In this document: positions 1-8,929 of the stretch, piece by piece | Numbering within the stretch: position 1 is the stretch's first letter | How the letters are laid out: every line of letters begins with the position of its first letter | Assembly (NCBI GenBank): GCA_017506865.1 | Contig: JAFCMP010000526.1 | Location: 679,445-743,444 of the forward strand | DNA length: 64,000 nt | Direction: 5' to 3' | Source: Tribonema minus | Taxonomy: Eukaryota > Sar > Xanthophyceae > Tribonematales > Tribonemataceae | Translations under genes and position numbers: made by a program | Notes under the pieces: generated by a model | What the model saw: the letters and a program-made list of their open reading frames with translations, nothing else | Databases searched by the model: none | Told to the model about the DNA's origin: nothing

Positions 1-3000
1 GCAGTGTGTGGGCGCTTTGACAATGTCGTGAAATGCTAGGAAAGGCGCAGCACGCTTGAACCACCTGGTTTAGGAGACAACTGAGAGGTCACGCACGCGG
101 GAAGTACGCATGCACCTAAGTTAAGGTTAGGGTTGGGATTAGGGTTGAATCAAAACGCCGCGCACCTGAAACACTCACGTCAAACCTGTACCTGTAGCGT
201 GCTGCGTGTTCAACCGCAGCCAGCATAGTTGAAGTGCGACAGAGCTCCTCCAAGCAGTGCGCTGTGACAGCGCATGGCGCGCGCCGCGCCCGATCGAGGG
301 CCGCCCCCTCCATGCACATCACACCTCGGTGCTCAGCAGCAGGGTAGTTGTGCTGAGCGCTGCCTCCGCACGCGCGCTTTGTTGAGCGCTGCCTCTGCGC
401 GCATACGCCTCAGTGCTCAACAGCACGCCAGCGCTCACGTGCACTTGACGCACCGCACCGCGCGCAATCCGCTTTGCTGAGCACTGCCCCCGCACTTGTC
501 TCGTGCCTCAGTGCTCAGCGCCCAGTAGCGCGCAGCAGCGCTCCTCTCACCTTCGCGAGGCGCGCGGGGCGCGATGCGCGGCGCGACAAGTCACTTGGGC
601 CGCCAGCTGGCGCAACTGGCGCTACTAGCTGGCGATACCTCTTTGGGGCAAGGGGTCTAGTTTGGGCGCTAACCCTGAGCTCCCACCAGCACTGCAGCAG
701 CGCTCCTCTCACCTGCACGAGGCGCGCGCCCCACTGCGCGAGGTGCACGGCCTCCGCCTCGCTGAGCGCTGCCTCTGCGCGCTCGACGCCCGTCTCCCAC
801 AGCGTGTAGGCGCCGGTAGCGGCGAGCGCGTCGCAGTGCGCCGCGAGGGCCTGCTCGAAGGCGCGCAGCTCGCGGCGCAGGCGCGGCACCTGCGGGAGCG
901 TCACGCATGTGTTGAAGTTGAGCGTGTCGACTTGAGTGACAGTGTGCGTGGGGATGTGGCGGCGTTGAGTTCGATGTGCTGTACTTCTAGATAGTGCAAA
1001 GGAGAACACATAAATTGTGTCATGTCGCGCATTGATCACATCTTTGAGAGGTGTCAGTGATGCTGATTCACACACCGCTAAAGTGCTGCAGTTGAACTAC
1101 CTCATTCTTGTTGTGTTCTCCGGCAAGTGCATGACGGCAGACTGTCATTTGTTAGGTGCTACAATGACATCATTAGACGTACAGAAGCTGGCATACCTCG
1201 CTTCTGGTGTTTGTAATTGTTTGAACGTTTCCACAGAGGCATGACCTACCACAAACTGCATGGTGCAATGGGCGATTGATCAAGACTAGTCAGGTGGCCT
1301 CGAGCATGTTCTGATGCACTTGCATAATGCATTCAAAGCCAGGCACGGCATCACAGCTGCTGAAGAGCAGCACATGCACTTGCATCTAATTGACGCTTTT
1401 CAAGGGACTTGCAAAGCGAAACTATGGGGAGTCACCAGGAGCAGCAGCACAGATCAGAGTCACACGCTGCTCAGCTGCGACGATAGGTCCATATATGACT
1501 TCAACACGTGATGCACATGAGCTTCGGGCAGAGCAGGAAGCCCACAATTTTAATGTACAGAACAGCAACGCTCGCCTCAGTCAGTGGAGCGCCGCCACCA
1601 CCGCACAAAGAGCGCGCGCAGCAACATTAACTTGAAGTATGCCATGCCAACTCTCACCTGGGCCTTCAGGAGGGGTGCCAGGCGCAGCTCAAGCTCCGGG
1701 ACCTCAGTGCTCAGCTTTGTCAGCAGAGCGATGCCACGCGCCAGCTTTTTTGTTCTTCTCCCTTGGGATCTTCTTAAGGCAACATCAACTCGAAGTGTGC
1801 CATGACAACTCTCACCTGTGCCTTCAGCAGGGGCGCCAGGCGCAGCTCGAGCTCTGGCACCTCAGTGCTCAGCTCCGTCAACAGAGCAATGCCACGTGAG
1901 AGCGCCTCCTCGGCAGCGGGCGCATGTGCAGTCTCCAGCCGCAGGCGCGCGAGCATCACGCCGGCGCGGTCTGCTAGCAGCTGCATTGCGAGGGCGGCGG
2001 CGGCAGGTGTGGGGTCGCATGAGCAGTTAGGATTAGGGTTAGGGTCAGTGCTAGTCCTAAGGTGATTGCAAGTGTCATATAGAAGTACAACCCTTTTCTG
2101 GGTTAGGGTTAGGGTTAACGCTAAGGTGGCTGCACGAATCACATTCACGGGTTGTCGGCATGCAGTAGCGGTGAAGCGGAGCATCAACACCAGCCTGAGC
2201 AGGGCGCGGAGCTTAGAATTAGAGTTAGGTTAGGGTTAGGGCTAGGCACGCAGCCGCGTGTCGTGAGAACATGTCGCGCGAGGCTGACCAGCATCGACAT
2301 GTTCAGGCCGGCAAGCCATCGCCGCCTCATGAAAGCCCAGCTGGATCTACTCGCCTGGATTCACCCAACAGCAGTACCATACATTCTCACCTGTGTCAGC
2401 AGCCCCATGAGGCTGCACTTCGATTTGTCTCATGTTGCTTGGGATGACATGGAGAAAAGTGGGTTGCCTTGCTGCCCCATGAGCGCAGTACCATGCGATG
2501 AGGGTCTCATGGCACTCGTGCACACATGCCGACAAGTGACCACACCTGTCAAGGAGGACTTTTTGAAATTACAGGCTACTGACGGCCCTTGCCGCTCACC
2601 CATCCTGGATCCATCGCTTGCAGTAGAGTATCACGGTCTTGCGACAAGCAGGTGACGCATACGGTTCGCGATGATGACATAGCTTTCCCTTTGCACATCG
2701 GGGGCTGGCACATTCAATATTGTTTGATGTGAGCAGCACGTCAGTGCTCAGTCATGACACCCCGCGCCGTTGCGCAGCCGACGCGTGACGACGCTCCGGC
2801 AGATGCAGGCCCTGAGTGCTCAGTGCTCAGCACTGACGTGCTCATGCCCTCAGCGCTACGCGCGTAGCTACGGCCAGAATGATGCTTGAGGTGCGCAACT
2901 AATGGTGACTCTCCTGCAGTGCGGCTCTCGCGCTGCTGCACAGCTACGCACTGGCGATGGCCTGGCACAGTGCTCAACTCTGCCATCCTCATGCTGTCGA

Positions 3001-4562
3001 AGGATGCCGCACGGCTACAGCCGGACTGATGCTGACGATGCTCAAGCATGACACATCTATGACTATGATTGCCAAATAATCTTTAACTTCAACTGGTGAC
3101 TCGCCTGCAGCGCGGCGCCTCTGCGGCGACATCTTCGCACTGCTGCACAGCTAGCGTTGATAATGGTCTGGCACAGCGCTCACCAACTCTGTCATTCTTG
3201 CGCTGTCTACGGCGCTGGCACGGCTACAGCCGGACGGATGCTGATGATGCTAAGCATGATATTTCTATGATGATGCGCAGGATCTTCAACTTCAACTGGT
3301 TTTAGCCTGCAGTGCGGCGCCTCTGCGGCTGCGGCGACATCTTCGCACTGCTGCACAGCTACGCGTTGTATGGCCTGGTATACTGCTCAACTCTGCCATC
3401 CTCGTGCCGTCAACAACGCTGGCACGGCTACAGCCACACTGATGCTGATGATGCTCAAGCATGGTAGTACTTGTAGGATGATGCGGCGGATGGTCTTCAA
3501 CTTCAACTGGTGACTCGCCTGCAGCGCAGCGCCCTTGCGGCGACATCTTCGCACTGCTGCACAGCTACGCGTTGATGCTGATGATGCTCAAGCATGATAC
3601 TTCTATGAATAAGATGCGGGCGATCTTCAACTGCAACTGGCGACTCGCCTGCAGCGCGGAGCCCTTGCGGCGGTGCAGCGACGCCCAGCGCTTGACGCGC
3701 GCGAGCGTCGGCAGCGGGTCCGTGAGGCCCGAGAGCGGCACGCGTACGCCGTCGCGGATCTGCGGCGCGCGCGCACGTGGGGGGTAAATATGTATTCAAG
3801 AGCTTCATGGAACAGCATTGAAGTTCATGAGTCAACATTGGTATGCATGTATGATGGAACTATGGTGCTGTGCAGGTGCAGGCAAGATGCCTGAGCAGGC
3901 GCGCTTCTCTGTCATCAATGCGACGAGCGGGAAGCAGCTGGCTTGCGGCTTCAACTTCTACTTCAGCTTCGAGACCCAAGGCGGACAACGCGCCACGGCT
4001 TCGGCTTTCAGAGCACCAGTCAGAAATTCAACATGCACTCGCCACGCGCAAACCCCTGGCCCCCTCCTTGCGAGCACTGCACACTACACCCCAAGCCTAA
4101 CCCTAACCTCAACCCTAAATGCCTCCCTACCCCTCCCCCACCCCTTTCTCAAACCCTCACCCCCCTGCGTTGCCAGCTCATGAAATCGGCGTTGCCGCGC
4201 CCCCCTGTGCCAATGCGAACCTCCCCTTGCGCGCACCTGCTCCACGGCGGCCAGCAGCAGCGCAGCGTCGCTCCGCGCGGCAGCGCTCATCAGCGCCCCC
4301 CCCAGCGCCCCGTGCCCCGCCGGAGCATCCGCCGCGAACGCCGCCACGAGCGGCGTCCCCCTCACCGCCCCCGGCACGCACCCCCCGCCCCCCGCCAACT
4401 TCACTTCAACGATGTAGCGCCCGGGTTCCGGCGGGCGGAAGACGACGGAGTAGGTGCCGTCGGCGTTGTCGGCGATGCCGCGCACGGGGATGCGCTGCCG
4501 CGGCAGTAGCGCGGCGGCGGCGGCCTCCGCGGCGTCCGCGCCGACGTCGTCGTCGACTGAGC

Positions 4563-4594
<32 letters not shown>

Positions 4595-7500
4595 GGAGCG
4601 GTGGCGGGCCGCGAAGGGGCGGCGTTGGCGTCGGCGTTGTTATCATCGTCGCTGCCGTCGCTGTCTTCCGGCGCCAGGGGGTCTGCGAGGCGCAGGGCAA
4701 TGCGCGCACGCATTGGCGGCGGTCATTGGCGGCGGTCGCTTGATGCCCACAAGTGCGTATATGCCAGTTCACTGCTTAAGTTTGTGCAGTCACGATTGAG
4801 GCGCAGTGTACGTCAGCGGTCGGCTAGAGGCAGCACTCGCCACTCTGCGTCGCCGCCAACAGGTACTTTTCAACATCACCGAGCGTCAAGCTTCCGTAAA
4901 GCGTGGTGGGTCATTTGCTGCCACGACGTTGTGCAAGAGGCTTGCGGCATACGAACTTTGGCTCCCATTACTTGGTGTAGATGGATGTGGCCAAGCACAA
5001 CATTCATTGCATTTTATCTTCAACTAGTGTGGACCACCCGCAAGCAATGAGTGACCTGAAGCGGCAGAAGGCAACAAAAGTACCTCACTCTGACACTGCA
5101 CGTGTACGTGCGGATCCCTCAGCAGTGCATCACAGTGATCCTGTACACACTTCAACACACGTACTTCAACACAAACACTTCTACACCCACACTTCAACCT
5201 GCATCAGCGCTCACCGTCGTCCGCGCGCGCCTCCTCCACCAGCAGGTACACCGCGACCTCAAACGTGTCGCCGCCGGTCGTCCGATTCGCATTCGCGCCG
5301 TCGCGCGCCTGTATGATGAACTGAGCATCGCCACCGCAGCGCGCGCCGTGCAGCACGCCCGGACCGTAGGCGACGCAGAAGGCGGCGTCGGTTACGGGAA
5401 CGAGCGTGTACACAGCGAGCGTTGTGGAGAAGCCCTGGCCGCCCAGGGCGACTCGGACCTGGGAGTGGGAAAGAGTAGAGTCGGGGTCACGGGGGGTTAG
5501 GGTTATGCGGAGCACTGCCTTGGGGGGGCTGCTGCAGTGCGCAAGACGTCGTTGGGGATGACGTGTGCGCTATGATGAGGGAAAAGCACTCATGTAGGAC
5601 AGGGGCATTGTCTTCTGTCGGGGGTGTGGTGCTGCGGAAGCACTGCCTTGAGCACTGCTGCAGTGCGCGAGGCAACCTCAGGGAAGACGCGCGCAATTCA
5701 CTATGCATAATGGAGACACTGTGATGTCAGAGAAGGCATGTTCTGTCTGCAGATCCTGTCCAACGCTGCTGCCGTATGAACGTGAATACATTGAGATGCT
5801 GCTAGCTGGCGGCTTGACAGTGCATTTACGCGCATGGAGACCCTTGCTGCACTTGAATGACTACAACAGAAGCTCATCCTGCGAAGAACACATGTAGATT
5901 CATCTGCTGGGCGTGGGCAAGTAGACCAGATTGACAATAATGAGACTTGCAATGATGCAGCCTCATCCAACATGCCAGCTCTGTGTGCGGCATGCAAAAG
6001 TGCTCATGGTGATGGTGCAGTGTCTCCTCTCCTATCCTTTCTTCAAATGGTACAGCAGCATTAAAAAGCGACATGTCACAAGTGCAATTACCTCACCATG
6101 ATGTGTGACACTGTTGCGCGATGTGCATTGGCACACACCCGACTGCCATTGTACGACAACACACAAACAAGGAATCCACACGGCAACGGCAATTGCAACG
6201 TCACTGCAAGACCATCGTCACGTCCACTTGATGCACGCACTCACATGGTGACGACACCTGCATGCCAATGCAATCCATCATTGAATTCAGCTCACGCACT
6301 TTACAACAATCACCCACAAACACACAGCACTCCACATGAACACAAACAGCCGCGGCACACGCACCTCCACCTCCCCGGGCACAAACCCCTCCGCAGCAAA
6401 GTCCGGCGTGACGCACGTGACGCATGACTGCGAGAAAAACGTTCCACGCGCCGTAACTGCCGCCGCCGCCGCAGACCCGCCCCCTCGCCCCCCGCCCGCC
6501 CCGCCGCCGCGCGCCCTGAAGTGCACCTCCACCTGATCCGTCTTGCAGAAGTCCAGGCCCAGGACCTGCAGCGGCGCGCCGCCCGTGACGGCGCCGTGAT
6601 CGGGCGTCACGCCGTGCACCGTGTACGCGGGGCCCACGAGGGCGCCCACGTCGAGCGCGTGCGCGTCGCTCAGCCAGCGCCCCCCCCACCCCCGTACAGC
6701 AGCAGGCGCGTAGCCGCGGCCTGGTACACGAGCGCCGCGTCGCTGCGCGCGGTGGGCGCGGCGCCGCGCGCGCGCGGCGGCGGCGCCGCCCAGCGCAGCC
6801 CGCCGCCGCCGCCGCCGCCGCAGTCGAGCACCGCCACATCGTCGCGCAGCGCGCCGCGCGCGCTGGCGCCCGTCAGCGCGCCGCCGGCGCCGCCGAACAC
6901 GAAGACCTTGTGGTAGGGCTGGCCGGCGACGGCGACGGCGGCGCAGTTCCAGCGCGGCTCCGGGAGGTCGGCGCCTGCGACGCGCGACCACACCGGCGCC
7001 ACGGGCTCCGTGTCGAGGGCGTAGATGTCGGCGAACTCGGCCGCGGTGGAGCGCCCGCCGAGGACCAGCAGGCGCTGGTCGACGGCGACGGCGGCGTGGC
7101 CGGAGCGCGCGCGCGGCGGCGCGCCGCGCGCGGCGACGCGCAGCCAGGCCAGCGTCGCGCAGTCGAGGCACGCGACGTCGTCCAGGTCGCGGTGGCTGTA
7201 GCGCGGCCCGCCGTAGCCGCCAAAGACCCAGAGCTTGCCGCTGATGAAGGTGGCGGAGTGGCCTCCCCTCGCGCTGGGCGCGGGCGGCAGCGGCGCCGCC
7301 GCCGCCGGCGCCACGCCCGAGGTTTGCAGGTCGAGTTGCCGCCAGTCGCGTGTGATGGTGCTATACAACCAGGTGTCGTTGAGGCGCACAGAAGAGCTCT
7401 CGTACCCGCCGAACAGCAGTAGCCTGTTCTCGCCGATGTCGGTGGTGGTGTGGCGCCACCGAGGCGAGGGCCAAGGTTTGCCGTGTTTGCGTAGCACCGA

Positions 7501-7695
7501 GGACCATTCCAGATGAGAGCTGCTGATCTTGGCAAGCCAGAACTCTGCTGTAGGTCCTGCTGGCTCCTCTGCTTCTGCAAGGCCTCCAAACATGTAAGCA
7601 TGGGGACCCATGATGGTGAGAGTATGGCCTGAGCGTGCCCTCGGCAGCTCCTTGCCTGCTCCCACCGTGCTCTTGATCTCGCTCCAGGTCAGCAT
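1..7695 (-). CDS. ODA11: Outer-arm dynein alpha heavy chain, N-terminal part (kelch, IPT and filamin domains), runs off the left edge
   Basis: Heavy chain of the ciliary outer dynein arm; this N-terminal part precedes the tail and motor. Exons, minus strand: 7695-6365, 5458-5215, 4682-4237, 3759-3649 (GC donor), then 1980-1816 and 889-713 after a repeat-filled interval where further exons may be missed. Exon 1 begins MLTWSEIKS and carries six kelch repeats (for example ARSGHTLTIMG, LLLFGGYES, KLWVFGGYGG), then WLSDAHALDV and an IPT/TIG segment (VHGVTPDHGAVTGG). Exon 2 has the filamin-type Ig signature CVAYGPGVLHG and FIIQARDG with TTGGDTFEV. Exon 3 completes that Ig domain (ADNADGTYSVVF, GRYIVEVKLAGG) after an acidic and poly-Gln insertion. 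The order kelch, IPT, Ig-FLN and several phrases match the Chlamydomonas alpha heavy chain as I remember it. Later exons are helical, as in dynein tails. Exon 1 is one base short of a whole number of codons (C5 run at 6689-6693). The motor lies outside the window. Confidence 0.85.
713..889 (-). CDS. Dynein heavy chain tail exon (helical, 59 codons)
   Basis: Minus-strand exon flanked by acceptor CTCCCGCAG and donor CTCGTGCAG|GTGAGA, phase 0 at both ends. It encodes an Ala/Glu/Arg-rich helix (RRELRAFEQALAAHC, WETGVERAEAALSEAEAVH). Composition and position suit the dynein tail, but I cannot match it residue by residue, so membership of the dynein gene is inferred from strand, phase and spacing. 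CTCAACTTCAAC lies about 20-30 nt upstream of the acceptor. A degenerate copy of the exon end and donor follows near 535-560. Confidence 0.6.
1622..1737 (-). repeat. Partial copy of exon 1816-1980 with its splice donor, inside the following intron
   Basis: About 100 bp of the 3-prime half of the exon, the CAG|GTGAGAGTTG donor and about 25 nt of intron recur here, offset by about 160 bp from the original. The copy still reads GIALLTKLSTEVPELELR-like, with a few substitutions. No acceptor is obvious in front of it. Confidence 0.8.
1816..1980 (-). CDS. Dynein heavy chain tail exon (helical, 55 codons)
   Basis: Minus-strand exon between acceptor CAATGCAG and donor AAGGCACAG|GTGAGAGTT, phase 0 at both ends. 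It encodes a heptad-like helix (LLADRAGVMLARLRLE, ALSRGIALLTELSTEVPELE) ending in LAPLLKAQ. The last half of the exon with its donor is duplicated in the downstream intron at about 1639-1737. Assignment to the dynein gene is by strand, phase and position. Confidence 0.6.
2029..2252. repeat. Interstitial telomere-like TTAGGG arrays in dynein introns
   Basis: Three short degenerate arrays of TTAGGG (2029-2058, 2101-2120, 2214-2252) occur within 230 bp. Similar fragments lie near 122-150, 4095-4118 (CCCTAA strand), 5500-5512, 34740-34790, 35553-35572 and 49778-49797. They suggest a TTAGGG telomere in this genome. They are internal and degenerate, so this is not a chromosome end. Confidence 0.75.
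2903..3636 (-). repeat. Four-copy tandem array built from a dynein exon end plus its GC splice donor
   Basis: Units begin near 2903, 3093, 3297 and 3508 and lead into the true exon end at 3649. Unit length is about 190-210 bp except the last, which is about 130 bp. Read on the minus strand, each unit repeats the exon 3-prime end (GCGGCGCTGCAG-like), a donor-like GCGAGT (GAGAGT in the oldest-looking copy, TAAAAC in another), then CAGTTGAAGTTGAAG and shared intron sequence. The array is in the intron just downstream of exon 3759-3649. Confidence 0.85.
4564..4594 (-). repeat. Coding (CAG)10 microsatellite, poly-Gln in the dynein filamin domain
   Basis: Ten CTG units on the plus strand encode about ten Gln in the dynein gene. 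They sit next to an acidic DSDGSDDDNNADANAA stretch between the two halves of the filamin-type Ig domain, so this is a disordered loop insertion. Confidence 0.85.
6365..7695 (-). CDS. ODA11: Dynein heavy chain exon 1: kelch propeller plus IPT domain, with a 1-nt frameshift
   Basis: First coding exon. The start at 7695 is chosen because MLTWSEIKS directly precedes the first kelch repeat, and the donor GAG|GTGCGT follows at 6364. Length 1331 nt is one less than 444 codons, although the start and the next exon require phase 0. The reading frame of the sixth kelch blade (TRLLLYGG) runs into a stop just after 6680, whereas the WLSDAHALDV continuation is in another frame. One extra C in the five-C run at 6689-6693 would join them. 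An eight-C run lies beside it at 6680-6687, so a homopolymer miscall is the simplest explanation, but a real frameshift allele cannot be excluded. Confidence 0.8.
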
Positions 7696-8929
7696 GCTGC
7701 ACCACCACGCACTCCATGAGCTGTTGGTCAAAGTATCGCAGCAACAGCTGCAGCGCAGTCAGGAGCGCACGTCAGGATCCAACACTCCCCCCACGATCAT
7801 CAATGAAGGTGATGACCCCGGCGCGACGCCTGTTGCAAACCCTAAACTGAAGTTCTGTCAAATTCAAGCCCTAGCACACGATGTGGCAATCGTGGCAATT
7901 GCAATCGTCGTCGTCGCAGTAGCAGTTTATTCAGTTCACTTCATGTTAGGTATTACTATGTGCAGCACGTAACATGTATCCACATGAGGCACACATCATG
8001 TATGTGACCGTGTGCGACGACCCTTTTGTAGACAAATCATGCAACTCGTGTTTTCTGTGTGCTGGGGGTACATGGCCATGGAGGTGCGGCACTGTTGCAC
8101 TTGGTTTTAGAAACATGTCTTCTTGCAGAGCAAACGATTTTTGCTGACCTTCCCCCCCCCCCCCCCTTCTCACCCAACTTCAACATTTTAAACATGAAAT
8201 GCGGAAGGACTCTCTAAAGAGAGCTGTTTGCTTCGTTGCGGCAAAGCTTCGACGGTAGTTATGGACGGGCAGGCGCGCAGTGGCACATCGCAGGCGCAGA
8301 TGGGTGGGTTGGGCATCAAGCGGGTGACCTCGCTGAGGAAGCGGCAGCTGAGCTTGTGGCTTCCCTGCTACAGCAAAGATGGTGGAATCGGGTCAGCTCA
8401 CGGTGAGTATAGCCGCGGAGGTGATCGTGCTATGCGAGGCGCGGCGGAGCGTGGTAGTAGAGGATGAGCGCTATGATGTCGCTGGCGCGTCATGAGGCGA
8501 TAGAGCGCTGTCGCTGGGGGCGGCATAGATTTTTCTGCCCTCAGCTCACCCGCCCTCGCACTTGATAGCGACATCAGAAAGTGGTGCGCTTGGAGGCCTT
8601 CTACGGTCAAATTATGAGCTCTGTTGCCGGCTCTCGCGCAGCGCGGCCGCGTCTCAATGGCGGCCATCACTCAATTGAGCTTCCCGAGCGTAGTACATAC
8701 GTGAAAGCCTCCAAGTTGCGATGTCGCGTGTCGTCGTTGTGCTTTTATTTCACCGCACTTCGGGCATCCTAGCGTCGTATGCGATCTTCCTGCATGAGTG
8801 AATTGCTCTAGCGCTGCCAGCTGCTGCTCAGGCTCTCGCCATGTTGCTCACTCTTCGTGCCCTGTTTCTCGGCCTGTACGCTCCCGTTCAGCCGATGAAA
8901 GCTACCTGGGCAAAAAGGCTTTGGACGGG
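7696..8929. other. Intergenic region between divergent dynein and kinase genes
   Basis: The two genes point away from each other, so this interval must hold both promoters and 5-prime leaders. I see no confident exon. A poly-C run of about 14 nt ends near 8166. No TATA-like or other core promoter element could be assigned with confidence. Confidence 0.5.

Larger units (their letters stand above)
1981..3648 (-). other. Dynein intronic interval with telomere-like arrays and a possible missed exon
   Basis: It contains TTAGGG-type arrays (2029-2058, 2101-2120, 2214-2252), the exon-edge array described separately and a donor-like CACAG|GTGAGA at about 2387-2392 on the minus strand. A short exon ending there is possible, but I could not fix its frame or acceptor, so none is called. 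Confidence 0.4.

Noticed and set aside
1..150. TTAGGG-like sequence near the left edge as a chromosome end
   Set aside because: Only a few degenerate units, and the dynein gene continues past the edge.
6201..6916. Other long frames over the dynein first exon
   Set aside because: Low-complexity Arg/Ala/Pro translations in frames not used by the kelch/IPT coding sequence.
8798..8929. Upstream extension of the kinase frame before the ATG at 8930
   Set aside because: The open frame continues upstream but contains no in-frame ATG; a spliced 5-prime exon cannot be shown.
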